Origin: DUQX01 sp050948825
Lineage (GTDB): Bacteria > Bacillota > Dethiobacteria > DTU022 > UBA8154
Length of the DNA: 64,000 nucleotides
Assembly (NCBI GenBank): GCA_050948825.1
Contig: JBMNEO010000005.1
Span: 132,221-196,220, forward strand
Reading direction: 5' to 3'
The notes under the pieces are model-generated. The model searched no databases and had not been told where the DNA came from. It saw nothing but the letters and a program-made list of their open reading frames with translations. The position numbers were made by a program, and so were the translations under genes. Shown here in pieces: positions 8,658-16,696 of this stretch (its first letter is position 1; every line of letters begins with the position of its first letter).

Positions 8658-8861
8658 CTACTGGCGTACACCGAAGGCTAGCTTTACATTGGCTTTATAC
8701 TCCACAACATCACCGTCAGATACATTTGCGGTCAGATTTAATACCTCAACCCCTGTAATCCCCTCCACAGTATCAGAAGCCCTCATTACCGCATCCCTGA
8801 CCGCATCCTCCCAGCCCTCGGTTGATTCGCCGATTAACTCAATTACCTTTGCTACTCCCAT
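8658..8861 (-). CDS. Dodecin family flavin-binding protein
   Basis: This 67-aa protein is a full-length dodecin: it opens MGVAKVIELIGESTEGWED, has VRDAVMRASDTVEGITGVEV in the helix-strand transition, and ends YKANVKLAFGV. Dodecins assemble into hollow dodecamers that store or buffer riboflavin, FMN or related flavins. The position is unusual: between the sigF locus and spoVAC, closely spaced with spoVAC. The stop at 8658-8660 lies about 26 bases before the proposed spoVAC start. That placement suggests forespore expression, which is inference. A strong ribosome binding site (AAAGGAG) precedes the ATG. Confidence 0.93.
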   Translation of the reverse strand: MGVAKVIELIGESTEGWEDAVRDAVMRASDTVEGITGVEVLNLTANVSDGDVVEYKANVKLAFGVRQ

Positions 8862-8945
8862 TTCCTTCTCCTTTCTATTGATTTTGAATTGATTAGGTTT
8901 GTTGATTTGGATCTGTTAATTGAATCTAGTTTATACATTAACCTT

Positions 8946-9233
8946 CTAGCCTTCGATAGTTTGCCTCATTATTTTATCTTCTATTCCAACGCGACAAAGA
9001 GCTGCGACAGGGTGCTGCAAGTTGCGACAGTGAGAACCGTCCCCTATGTCGCACGTGCGACATAGGGGACGGTTCTCACTGTCGCAATGTTGGGTGGTGA
9101 TGACGGGACGGGAACGCCGGGGCGCCTGTTCTTCTGGTGGCAAAAGAGAAGTAACCAAAAAGAAGGAAAATACTGTCATCAAAATAATTACGATCAAAAT
9201 TAGTATTAAAAAATGTTGTGTATCCTTTGACAA
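8946..9233 (-). CDS. Small single-span membrane protein with REP-derived C-terminus
   Basis: This is an unrecognised 95-aa ORF. It starts at a TTG at 9233, nine bases behind GGAGG. The first 30 residues hold one strong membrane segment (HFLILILIVIILMTVFSFFL), then LPPEEQAPRRSRPV. The middle is encoded by a perfect 66-bp palindrome made of two REP-like repeats (CDSENRPLCRT and its inverse-strand reading), followed by a short basic tail. The N-terminus and ribosome site look genuine, while the C-terminal third looks acquired from the repeat. It lies between sigF and dodecin. Function is unknown. Confidence 0.5.
   Translation of the reverse strand: MSKDTQHFLILILIVIILMTVFSFFLVTSLLPPEEQAPRRSRPVITTQHCDSENRPLCRTCDIGDGSHCRNLQHPVAALCRVGIEDKIMRQTIEG
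9022..9087. repeat. 66-bp perfect palindrome of two inverted REP-like units
   Basis: Two 29-bp units, 9024-9052 and 9057-9085, are exact reverse complements separated by ACGT, so the whole 9022-9087 stretch is a perfect inverted repeat. Each unit has GCGACA/TGTCGC ends and a GAACCGTCCCC core. The same unit occurs near 47.7 kb and 52.9 kb. Partial ends (GCGACAAAG, GCGACAGGG) also occur at 8991-9015. The palindrome lies inside the small membrane-protein ORF without interrupting it. Confidence 0.95.
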
Positions 9234-9297
9234 TAGAATATTCCTCCTGAGGTTATGCTCTTTTTTCTATTATTCTCGTATCCGGTTTTTTTATTTA

Positions 9298-9328
9298 TAA
9301 AAAAAAGGCCTTCTGCAAGCCTCTTTTT
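9298..9328 (-). terminator. Probable intrinsic terminator after sigF
   Basis: On the minus strand AAAGAGGC and GCCTTTTT can pair (one G-U) around a TTGCAGAAG loop, followed by a run of T. It lies 34 bases past the sigF stop and would separate the spoIIA transcript from the dodecin-spoVA transcript. Confidence 0.5.
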
Positions 9329-9361
9329 AGGTAATGACATTATATATGCTGAAGGATTTTC

Positions 9362-10048
9362 TCAGGGTTTTTCCTTTAACTGCCTGATAACCTGCCTTTC
9401 CAACCGCGAAACATGGGATTGGGATATCCCGAGCATTTTGGCTACCTCCTCCTGGCTCTTTTCCAAAAAATATCTTAAAACAATAATTTGCCTTTCACGC
9501 GGAGGAAGCAAATTCAACTTTTCTTTTAGGAATATTCTATCAAAAAAGCTGTCGGTATCGCCAGGTACAGAGCCTTCTTCTTGCAAAGGCATGACCGGAT
9601 GCTGAAGCTCCATCAACCAGACAATTTCTTCTTTTGGCAGACCCATTTTTTCGGCAAGCTCTTCCAATCGCGGGCGGCGTTTTAATTTTTGCTGCAGTTC
9701 ATCTCTATTCTGCAGGAGTTGAAGATAATGATTGTGATAGGAACGCGATACTTTAAACAGATGACCGTTACGGCGTAAAAATGATTTGATCTCACCGAGG
9801 ATAAAAGGAACAGCATACGTTGAAAACTTCGTTTCTCTGTCAGGATCATAATTATTGAGGGCTTTAAGCAGCCCCAGGCAACCTTCCTGGAAAATATCGT
9901 CATATTCAATTATATCCAGAGGATACCTCCTGCAGAGGGCATGTACTAAAGGCAGGTGATAATTAACAACCTTTTCCCGGGCTTCGGGATCACCTTGTTT
10001 ATTTTTAAGGTAGAGCTCTCGCAGTTGCTCTTCAGTGTACTCCGGCAT
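9362..10048 (-). CDS. sigF: RNA polymerase sporulation sigma factor SigF
   Basis: Sigma-F is the first forespore-specific sigma factor, held inactive by SpoIIAB until polar septation. The 228-aa product has sigma region 2 (YDDIFQEGCLGLLKALNNYD, then KFSTYAVPFILGEIKSFLRR). Region 3 is HNHYLQLLQNRDELQQKLKR with RPRLEELAEKMGLPKEEI. Region 4 is LPPRERQIIVLRYFLEKSQE with helix-turn-helix VAKMLGISQSHVSRLERQ. It is the last gene of spoIIAA-spoIIAB-sigF. Sigma-F versus sigma-G is decided by this operon context and by length (sigma-G is about 257-260 aa). The ATG follows GGGGATAG. Confidence 0.96.
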   Translation of the reverse strand: MPEYTEEQLRELYLKNKQGDPEAREKVVNYHLPLVHALCRRYPLDIIEYDDIFQEGCLGLLKALNNYDPDRETKFSTYAVPFILGEIKSFLRRNGHLFKVSRSYHNHYLQLLQNRDELQQKLKRRPRLEELAEKMGLPKEEIVWLMELQHPVMPLQEEGSVPGDTDSFFDRIFLKEKLNLLPPRERQIIVLRYFLEKSQEEVAKMLGISQSHVSRLERQVIRQLKEKP

Positions 10049-10078
10049 ATGACTATCCCCTTTTTATGCCCAGTTTGC

Positions 10079-10516
10079 TTAATGATTGTTTTCAGCAACC
10101 CTGCCAAAGACCTTTGACATTTTAACAGCCGTTCCCTTTCCCGGCGCAGATTCAACTCTTACCTCATCCATGAAATTTTCCATAATCGTAAAACCCATTC
10201 CGGATCTCTCCAGTTCCGGTTTTTCTGTGTAAAGCGGTTCACGGGCCCTGGCGATATCTTCAATGCCTTTCCCGGAATCATATATTTCCACAGTTAACTG
10301 CCGTTCATCAACATAAGCGCTTATTTTAATAATACCGCGATCATCTTCATCATAGGCATGTAAAATGCTATTTGTAACCGCTTCCGAGACCGCAGTTTTT
10401 ACTTCGTTTAGCTCCTCAAGGGTAGGATCGAGGCGTGCTGCAAAAGCAGCGATAACAACTCTCACAAAACCTTCATTCTCTGATCTTGCGGGGACTTCAA
10501 GCATCATATAGTTCAT
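10079..10516 (-). CDS. spoIIAB: Anti-sigma-F factor, serine kinase SpoIIAB
   Basis: SpoIIAB binds and inhibits sigma-F and phosphorylates the anti-anti-sigma factor SpoIIAA. The 145-aa GHKL-type kinase shows the N box EAVTNSILHAYDED, the G1 box DSGKGIEDI and the G2 box GMGFTIMENFMDEV. The ATP-lid region EPLYTEKPELERSG lies between them. Length matches Bacillus SpoIIAB (146 aa). The ribosome binding site is weak, suggesting dependence on translation of the upstream spoIIAA. The gap to sigF is about 30 bases. Confidence 0.96.
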   Translation of the reverse strand: MNYMMLEVPARSENEGFVRVVIAAFAARLDPTLEELNEVKTAVSEAVTNSILHAYDEDDRGIIKISAYVDERQLTVEIYDSGKGIEDIARAREPLYTEKPELERSGMGFTIMENFMDEVRVESAPGKGTAVKMSKVFGRVAENNH

Positions 10517-10574
10517 TAGCCACTGGCCTGACCTGCAAGCCAGTCTCCACCTCCTAAATAAAAATGATCAAAAA

Positions 10575-10916
10575 TCAATCCAGGTTGGCTATTGCCTTAC
10601 TTTCATCGCTGCAAACCGGAATAATCTTTAACAGGCCTCCCATCTCCAGGATCTTTTTATTATGCGTTTTTAATCCACAGATTATGACCTTCCCCCCCCT
10701 GGCCTTAATCTGTTTATAACGTCCCAGGATAACACCAATACCGGAACTGTCCATGAAAGTCAAATTTGTCATATTTAAAATTAAGTTCTGTACATGATCA
10801 TTTTTTTCTAATTCTTTATCTACTGTCTGGCGAAAAACAAAAGAAGTGTGGTGGTCTAATTCACCCTTAAAGCGTGCAATAAGGTTTTTTTTTCTTCTGA
10901 TAAGCTGGACCTGCAA
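10575..10916 (-). CDS. spoIIAA: Anti-anti-sigma factor SpoIIAA
   Basis: SpoIIAA is a STAS-domain protein that, when unphosphorylated, displaces sigma-F from SpoIIAB in the forespore. The 113-aa product carries the phosphorylation site as MDSSGIGVILGRYK, with Ser58 at the position phosphorylated in Bacillus. FKGELDHHTS lies near residue 17 and GGLLKIIPV near the C-terminus. The start is TTG at 10916, behind GGGAGGG. A near-perfect sigma-H promoter lies about 60 bases upstream, so this is the first gene of the spoIIA operon. Confidence 0.96.
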   Translation of the reverse strand: MQVQLIRRKKNLIARFKGELDHHTSFVFRQTVDKELEKNDHVQNLILNMTNLTFMDSSGIGVILGRYKQIKARGGKVIICGLKTHNKKILEMGGLLKIIPVCSDESKAIANLD

Positions 10917-10976
10917 TGATATGCCCTCCCTTTATGAAAACAGCTTACTGCTTATAAAACAGCCTACTGCAAAATA

Positions 10977-11003
10977 ATTCTGCATATAATGGAAATTTCC
11001 TGC
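10977..11003 (-). promoter_or_regulatory. Sigma-H-type promoter of spoIIAA-spoIIAB-sigF
   Basis: On the minus strand GCAGGAAAT (10995-11003) matches the sigma-H minus-35 consensus RnAGGAwWW. After 11 bases comes GCAGAAT (10977-10983), matching RnnGAAT. Spacing and both boxes agree with the Bacillus sigma-H rule. The site lies about 60 bases before the spoIIAA start. Confidence 0.8.
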
Positions 11004-11030
11004 AAAAAAAATAAAGCCCACGGAGGGCTT
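11003..11030 (-). terminator. Intrinsic terminator after dacF
   Basis: Just past the dacF stop, AAGCCC and GGGCTT form a stem around TCCGT, followed on the minus strand by TATTTTTTTT. It abuts the sigma-H promoter of spoIIAA, so dacF and spoIIA appear to be separate transcripts here. Confidence 0.8.
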
Positions 11031-11041
11031 GCAAAAAATAT

Positions 11042-12208
11042 TTACCTGCCAAATTTTAACCAGGTTTCCAGGTATCTCCGGAAAAGGCGCGTCAAAGAAG
11101 CTCCGGCCACATCCCGGGCAACCTCAAGATCTACTTCTTTCAATATGGTATCCCCCTGCATTACTTTAATCTTTCCCACCTTTTTTTCTATTAGAACGGG
11201 GGCCTCCAATCTTTTGGGGAGCTCAAGTTCAGTCCTGTACTGCGGCTCATCCCCTTTTTTGATCAACAGGCTTAAATTTTCGGTTGTCAGGATGTCTATT
11301 TCCCGGGCGGTACCTTTTTCTACAGGAAGTCTTGCTACTTTTTCCCTTTTATCTGCCAGCTCCAGAGTGTAGAAATTTGCAAATCCGTAATTAAGTAAAT
11401 CCTGTGCCTCTTCATAACGGATATCACTTGTTGGGCTGTTTAAAACAACCGCTATAAAACGGGTGCCATCCTTTTCCGCCGTAGCGGATATACAGTGCAT
11501 TGCTTTATCCGTATACCCTGTTTTTACGCCGTCACACCCCTCGTAGTAGTGAATGAGACGGTTTGTATTGCTCAAATATACTTTTTCACTTTTAATTTTG
11601 CCTTCTAAAAAGTTCTCATCCATCCAGATAGATACCCAGCGGGTAAAAATTGGATAAGACATCAATTCCCTGCTCATCAGGGCAACATCAAAGGCTGTAG
11701 TATAATGATCATCGTGGTGAAGGCCATTGGCATTTACAAAATTTGTATTTTTCATTCCCAGTTCATCAGCACGCCTGTTCATTATTTCGACAAATCCTGT
11801 TTCGCTGCCGGAAATATACTCTGCCACTGCTACCGAAGCATCATTTGCCGAACCGACGGCCATGCCAATCAACAATGATTCCATATCTACAACATCGCCG
11901 GCGGATAAGAAAATAGTTGAGCCTCCCATTGACTCCGCGTATTTTGTTACGGGAACCTGGTCATCAAGTGAAATTTCCCCTCTTTCCAAAGCTTCCAGGG
12001 CCAGCAGCATAGTCATGATCTTCGTCAAACTCGCGGGGTAAAGCTTTTCATGCTCGTTAACAGCAAATAAAATTTCTCCTGTTTTATATTCCATCAATAA
12101 CGCTGCCTTGGATTGAATCCTCCCTTCAAAGGCTTGACCTTTTCCTAAAGGGAAAATAAGCAGTGTAAAGAAAATCAGGAAACATACAGCAAAAAGTTTT
12201 CTTTTCAT
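11042..12208 (-). CDS. dacF: D-alanyl-D-alanine carboxypeptidase (DacF type)
   Basis: This serine DD-carboxypeptidase (penicillin-binding protein, peptidase S11) trims D-Ala from spore or cell-wall peptidoglycan. The N-terminus MKRKLFAVCFLIFFTLL is a signal peptide. Catalytic motifs are SLTK (Ser60, Lys63), SAN at 120-122 and KTG in CDGVKTGYTDKA. The C-terminal PBP5_C-type beta domain follows, ending in an amphipathic segment (LTRLFRRYLETWLKFGR) that would anchor it to the membrane. At 388 aa it matches DacF. Its place next to spoIIA supports the sporulation paralogue over DacA. Confidence 0.93.
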   Translation of the reverse strand: MKRKLFAVCFLIFFTLLIFPLGKGQAFEGRIQSKAALLMEYKTGEILFAVNEHEKLYPASLTKIMTMLLALEALERGEISLDDQVPVTKYAESMGGSTIFLSAGDVVDMESLLIGMAVGSANDASVAVAEYISGSETGFVEIMNRRADELGMKNTNFVNANGLHHDDHYTTAFDVALMSRELMSYPIFTRWVSIWMDENFLEGKIKSEKVYLSNTNRLIHYYEGCDGVKTGYTDKAMHCISATAEKDGTRFIAVVLNSPTSDIRYEEAQDLLNYGFANFYTLELADKREKVARLPVEKGTAREIDILTTENLSLLIKKGDEPQYRTELELPKRLEAPVLIEKKVGKIKVMQGDTILKEVDLEVARDVAGASLTRLFRRYLETWLKFGR

Positions 12209-12264
12209 GTTTCTGTCATCCCTCCTGCTATATTTTCCCCACTACTTATTAAATGATACAAAAT

Positions 12265-12290
12265 AGCCTTGCTTCTTCTAAAACAAGGCT
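12265..12290 (-). terminator. Probable terminator after pdp
   Basis: AGCCTTG and CAAGGCT (12265-12271 and 12284-12290) form a 7-bp stem with a 12-base loop, between the pdp stop and the dacF start. The minus-strand tail is ATTTTG, shorter than ideal. The opposite strand has a better T tail. Confidence 0.6.
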
Positions 12291-12316
12291 GTTTTTGTTT
12301 TTTATATATGAATGGG

Positions 12317-13633
12317 TTAACTGGGAAACGGGGGGACTACACCATAAATAAGCGGAAGTTCTTCCACCGTTTCATCGCTAATAGCAAAAGCATTAATTAA
12401 GTCTTTGCAAGCAGCCTGAAGGAGGTCTTCATTATTGCCGTGGATATGGGCTAAAACATCCCCTGCAAGCACCTGGTTCCCAACTTTCTGGTTCAATACA
12501 ACCCCTACAGAGGGATCTATCTCTTCCCCCTTGTAAGATCTTCCCGCACCGAGAAGGGCTGCCGCCTTGCCCACCTTTTTCGTGTCAATTTCCGAAATAA
12601 AGCCCGCTTTTGGCGCCTCGATTACTTCAACGAATTTGGCCTGTGGCAATAAGGCTGGATCATCCACACATTGGGCGTCTCCTCCCTGGCAACTGATCAT
12701 CTGTTTAAACTTTTCCAGCGCTGCCCCGTTTTTTAACAGTTTGCGGAGTTCAGCCTGACCCTCTTCCGGGTTTCTTACCTTGCCGGCAAGCGCAAGCATA
12801 TATCCGCCGAGAACGATACAGAGTGTTTCCGCATCAGCAGGGCCTTCGCCTTTTAAAATACTGATTGCCTCCTTCACCTCCAGGGCGTTTCCAACGGCAA
12901 AACCCAGAGGTTGATTCATATCCGTAACAACTGATACAATTCGCCTGCCCATTTCTTTTCCTATACGGAACATCGTCTCCGCAAGGTAAAACGCCTCTTC
13001 CCTGGTCTTCATAAAGGAGCCCTGCCCGGTTTTGACATCCAGTAAGATAGCACCGGCCCCGGAGGCAATTTTTTTGCTCATAATGGATGCAGCAATCAGT
13101 GAAGTATTTTCGACTGTTCCTGTGACATCCCGCAGGGCATAGAGTTTCTTATCCGCGGGAGTCATTCTCTCCGTTTGGGCCATTATCGCCAGATCGTTTT
13201 CTTTAATCAGCTCGATAAACCTTTCCAGGGAAAGTTCTGCGCTAAAACCCGGTATGCTCTCCAGTTTATCGATCGTCCCTCCGGTAAAACCCAATCCTCT
13301 TCCGGAGACTTTGGCCACGGGAACCTCTGCAGCAGCTACCAGCGGGGCCAGCGCAAGGGTTGTTTTATCCCCTACCCCGCCGCTGCTATGTTTATCGGCT
13401 ACCAGTTTCCCCAGGGAGGAAAAATCAAGCGTCTCCCCCGATTCAGCCAGGGCAGCAGTAAGCGCAGCGGTTTCCTTTGGGCTGAGACCCTGAAAGAAGA
13501 CAGCCATTAAAAATGCGGCCATTTGATATTCAGGAATCAAGCCCTTGTTATACTTGTCAATCAGAAAAAATATCTCTTCCGCAGAAAGGCTTTGACCGTC
13601 CCTTTTTCTAATAATAAGATCTAACGCCCTCAT
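12317..13633 (-). CDS. pdp: Pyrimidine-nucleoside phosphorylase
   Basis: This enzyme phosphorolyses thymidine or uridine to base plus (deoxy)ribose-1-phosphate for salvage. The 438-aa product begins MRALDLIIRKRDGQ and has the family signature SGRGLGFTGGTIDKLESIPG. The phosphate-binding KHSSGGVGDKTTL, LLDVKTGQGSFMKT and the C-terminal lipoyl-like hairpin (VVLNQKVGNQVLAGDVLAHIHG) follow the usual order. I chose the ATG at 13633 (overlapping the deoB stop as ATGA, with GGAGAGG upstream) over a longer frame to 13702. It is coupled to deoB, whose enzyme interconverts the pentose-1-phosphate product with the 5-phosphate. Confidence 0.95.
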   Translation of the reverse strand: MRALDLIIRKRDGQSLSAEEIFFLIDKYNKGLIPEYQMAAFLMAVFFQGLSPKETAALTAALAESGETLDFSSLGKLVADKHSSGGVGDKTTLALAPLVAAAEVPVAKVSGRGLGFTGGTIDKLESIPGFSAELSLERFIELIKENDLAIMAQTERMTPADKKLYALRDVTGTVENTSLIAASIMSKKIASGAGAILLDVKTGQGSFMKTREEAFYLAETMFRIGKEMGRRIVSVVTDMNQPLGFAVGNALEVKEAISILKGEGPADAETLCIVLGGYMLALAGKVRNPEEGQAELRKLLKNGAALEKFKQMISCQGGDAQCVDDPALLPQAKFVEVIEAPKAGFISEIDTKKVGKAAALLGAGRSYKGEEIDPSVGVVLNQKVGNQVLAGDVLAHIHGNNEDLLQAACKDLINAFAISDETVEELPLIYGVVPPFPS

Positions 13634-14824
13634 CCCCGATCCTCTCCTCTTATGAGCAATTTTCCGGCAAAGCTCTGACCGTCCTTTGTTAATTTTCCAC
13701 ATAATAGCTCTGCCACCGTAGCCCCCAGGTCAGCAAAGCTTTCCCTGGTACCAAGGTTTCCCGGAGTGATCTGATGCCCGTATATAAGCAGCGGTACATA
13801 TTCTCTGGTATGATCCGTCCCTTTAAAAGTTGGATCACAGCCGTGATCGGCGGTTATTACCAGCATATCATCGTCATTTAAACGTTTCATAACTTTTCCT
13901 AAAAAACGATCAAAAATTTCCAGGGCGGCTGCATATCCTTCAACATCGTTTCTATGTCCATAAAGCATATCAAAATCAATTAAATTAGCCCACAATAACC
14001 CGTCAAAATTTTCATCGAGTGCAAAGGAAACGGCTTCCATAATGCTATCATTATCCGAGCCGGGAAGATGACGAGTAACCCCTTTTCCAGAAAAGATATC
14101 CATTACTTTGCCGACAACCCATACCTGCCTTCCATTATTTTGCACCAGATCAAGCAAAGTAGGAGTCAAAAGGAACCAGAGAAAAATCCTTTCTTTCTTT
14201 GAGGCGGTAGAAACTGCCCGGCTTACCCTCGAATGGTCTGGCGATTACCCTGCCTACGGCATGGTTTCCTACAAAAATATTTCTACGTGCCAGGATACAC
14301 CACTCATACAGGGTTTCTAATGGAATAATTTTCGTGTGCGCCGCTATTTGAAAAACGCTGTCCGCTGAAGTATAAACGATGGGAAAACCTGTCCGCAGAT
14401 GTTCCTCCCCTAGTTTATTAATGATCTCGGTCCCTGAAGCGGCGATATTCCCCAGGGTCTTGCGCCCGATCATATTTTCAAAAGGGCGGATAATTTCGGC
14501 GGGAAAACCTTGCGGGTAAAGGGGAAAAGGGGTTTTCAGGACCAATCCGGCCAGTTCCCAGTGTCCTGAAATCGTGTCTTTGCCAGGGGAAAGCTCAGCC
14601 ATTTTACCGTAAGCTCCAAGCAAGTTGTCCACAGGTCCCCTGTGGCTATTATTGTCTAAGATTTTACCCAGTCCCAGGGAAATGAGATTTTCAATCTTCA
14701 GCTCCTTTTTATGCAGAACATGTCCCAGGGTGTTGCTTCCTGCATCGTTATATTCTTCAGCATCCGGCAGAGCCCCAACTCCTGCACCGTCCAGTACTAG
14801 AATAAATGTCCTGTTTATTGAAAT
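13630..14824 (-). pseudogene. deoB: Phosphopentomutase DeoB, frameshifted (mutation or sequence error), AUU start
   Basis: DeoB converts (deoxy)ribose-1-phosphate to the 5-phosphate. The reading starts at ATT (14822-14824), seven bases behind AAGGGGG, giving MSINRTFILVLDGAGVGALP; no ATG/GTG/TTG is available in frame before it. Frame one ends in KDFSLVPFDSYFA at a stop at 14150. The protein resumes in another frame at TPTLLDLVQNNG. Dropping one T from the TTTT run at 14168-14171 would restore one continuous protein of about 397 aa, the normal family length. All later motifs survive: NLIDFDMLYGHRND and TADHGCDPTFKGTDHTREY. A homopolymer sequencing error is at least as likely as a real lesion. 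Confidence 0.88.
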
Positions 14825-14876
14825 ATTATTACCCCCTTTTTAAATTTTACAGAAATAGGACTGGCAGCGTTCCTAC

Positions 14877-14902
14877 AAAAAAAACATAGCCTATTATTAG
14901 GC
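14877..14902 (-). terminator. Probable terminator overlapping the xerD stop
   Basis: GCCTA and TAGGC pair around ATAA (14889-14902), with the xerD stop codon inside the stem, followed on the minus strand by TATG and eight T. The short stem keeps confidence moderate. Confidence 0.5.
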
Positions 14903-15784
14903 GCGGGGATGTGTCTGGTTATAAATTTCTTTTATTTTTTTCCTGGTAATCTGGGTGTATATTTGTGTGGTTGAGATATCTGCATGACCAAGCATCTCCT
15001 GGACAGAGCGAAGGTCTGCTCCATTTTCGAGCAGATGCGTTGCAAATGAATGACGCAGTGTATGAGGGGTAATCTCCGCGTTTATCCCTGTTCTCAAAGC
15101 GTATTTTTTCAATATTTTCCAGAAACCCTGGCGGGTTAACCGTTTACCATGCTGGTTTATAAAAAGCGCTTTTTCATCCCTTTGTTTGAGCAGCTTTAAC
15201 CTTCCGTTTTGAAGATATTCCTGAAGGCTCTTTATCGCTACAGAACCAAGCGGTACAATCCTCTCCTTATTACCTTTGCCGTCACATTTCAAAAAACCCA
15301 TTTTCAGGTTAACGTTATCCAGATTCAAAGAAACCAGTTCTGAAACACGTATTCCTGTGGCATACAGCAACTCCAACATCGCTTTGTCCCTCATACCGAT
15401 GTTTCCCTTTGGCTGTGGCTGCTCAAGCAGCAGTTCAATATCTTTAAACGATAAAACAGTAGGCAACCTTTTTTCTGCTCTTGGAGATTCAAGCTCTCCG
15501 GCAGGATTTTCCTGGATTATTTGTTCCTGCAGAAGATATTGATAGAAGGAACGGATCGAAGCTAAATTCCTTGTCAAAGTAGAAACGGCCAGTCCTTTTT
15601 GCTTTTGCTCAGCTAAATACTCCAGAATTATTTTTTTTGAGGTTTCGTTGAAATCCCTTACCTCCTGACGATTTAAAAACTGTATATACTTTTTCAAATC
15701 TCGTTGATAAGATTCCAGAGTATTTTCCGCAAGTCCTTTTTCTACCGAAAGGAAAAAAACGAAATCCTTTAAAATCCTTTCCAT
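14897..15784 (-). CDS. xerD: Site-specific tyrosine recombinase XerD
   Basis: XerD acts with XerC at dif to resolve chromosome dimers. The 295-aa product has the SAM-like N-terminal domain (FVFFLSVEKGLAENTLESYQ) and the full catalytic set: Arg146 in YATGIRVSEL, Lys170 in CDGKGNKER, His241 and Arg244 in HTLRHSFATHLL, His267 in LGHADISTTQ, and nucleophile Tyr276. Position near spoIIM and pdp/deoB matches Bacillus, where xerD (ripX), deoB and pdp are neighbours. The ATG follows AAAGGGGA. XerC cannot be fully excluded, but length and synteny favour XerD. Confidence 0.93.
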   Translation of the reverse strand: MERILKDFVFFLSVEKGLAENTLESYQRDLKKYIQFLNRQEVRDFNETSKKIILEYLAEQKQKGLAVSTLTRNLASIRSFYQYLLQEQIIQENPAGELESPRAEKRLPTVLSFKDIELLLEQPQPKGNIGMRDKAMLELLYATGIRVSELVSLNLDNVNLKMGFLKCDGKGNKERIVPLGSVAIKSLQEYLQNGRLKLLKQRDEKALFINQHGKRLTRQGFWKILKKYALRTGINAEITPHTLRHSFATHLLENGADLRSVQEMLGHADISTTQIYTQITRKKIKEIYNQTHPRA

Positions 15785-15963
15785 CCAAGGTTATCCCCTT
15801 TAACTAAAAAGCAGCAATTTTAATAAGTTATTCCACACATTTTGCAAAAACCCTTTTTTCAATGTATTGATCGATCAAATTATTAACAGCGAAAGACAGC
15901 ACAATTTGCCACAGGCAACGTTAACAAATACAAAACCTTTACCCCTGTAGCTTATGCGGGAAG

Positions 15964-16605
15964 TTATATTATGTTAATCACAAGCTCCATAAAAACAGGT
16001 GTTACATAGGCTTCAACCAGACCGCCTAATAATTCAAAAATCAGTACCATAAACATCATAATACAGTACTGTTGGAAATACTGCCTCCTGTTGTTTGCAT
16101 GTTTTTTAGCTAAACGGCCTTTTACATTTAAAATTGAAAAGGTCATCGCTGTAGCCCCTGCAACAAGGTAACCAGGGACCATAATTATATTATGCGGCAA
16201 CACGGCGGCTAAACAAAAAACAATTCCTTTCAGCGAATAATGCCTTACCATAAATCCAACGGTAAAACCGATGGCAAACCCCTTAATAAGGAGCAAAAAT
16301 AAAATAAACGGGAAACCCATCCAGAGCAAGCCCAGCAGCCATAGAACCGATAATAGCAGGATATTTTTTTGATAAGACGTTTTTAATATTTCCAGCGGCT
16401 GCAAGATAACATCCGCATCTTTTTTTAAGCCTTCAAAAAAATGGCCCATTGCCGTACCCAGCTCTATTACCTGGCTCTCCTGCAAAAAACCGAGCAAAAT
16501 CGGCCCTGCGATAACCCCGGCAAGAAAAAATGCTGTAACAACAGTATATATACCCAGGTTTTCCCTGATATATTCTAAAATATCTCTTTGGAAGCGCTTT
16601 AACAT
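15964..16605 (-). CDS. spoIIM: Stage II sporulation protein M
   Basis: SpoIIM is the scaffold of the SpoIID-SpoIIM-SpoIIP complex that thins septal peptidoglycan and drives engulfment. The 213-aa protein has an N-terminal cytoplasmic tail (MLKRFQRDILEYIREN). Five hydrophobic segments follow, with the conserved GFPFILFLLLIKGFAIGFTV, VLPHNIIMVPGYLVAGATA and the C-terminal FELLGGLVEAYVTP. A good ribosome site (AGAGG) precedes the ATG. It lies downstream of the DUF3866 gene and upstream of xerD, a standard clostridial arrangement. Confidence 0.95.
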   Translation of the reverse strand: MLKRFQRDILEYIRENLGIYTVVTAFFLAGVIAGPILLGFLQESQVIELGTAMGHFFEGLKKDADVILQPLEILKTSYQKNILLLSVLWLLGLLWMGFPFILFLLLIKGFAIGFTVGFMVRHYSLKGIVFCLAAVLPHNIIMVPGYLVAGATAMTFSILNVKGRLAKKHANNRRQYFQQYCIMMFMVLIFELLGGLVEAYVTPVFMELVINII

Positions 16606-16696
16606 AAGAACCTCTCAGGGGTTTGTCCTTCTATACTGCTTAATAATATGTTCTCTTGAAAGAGAATATGTTAAAGAACTAAGGCAGGACCCAGTA

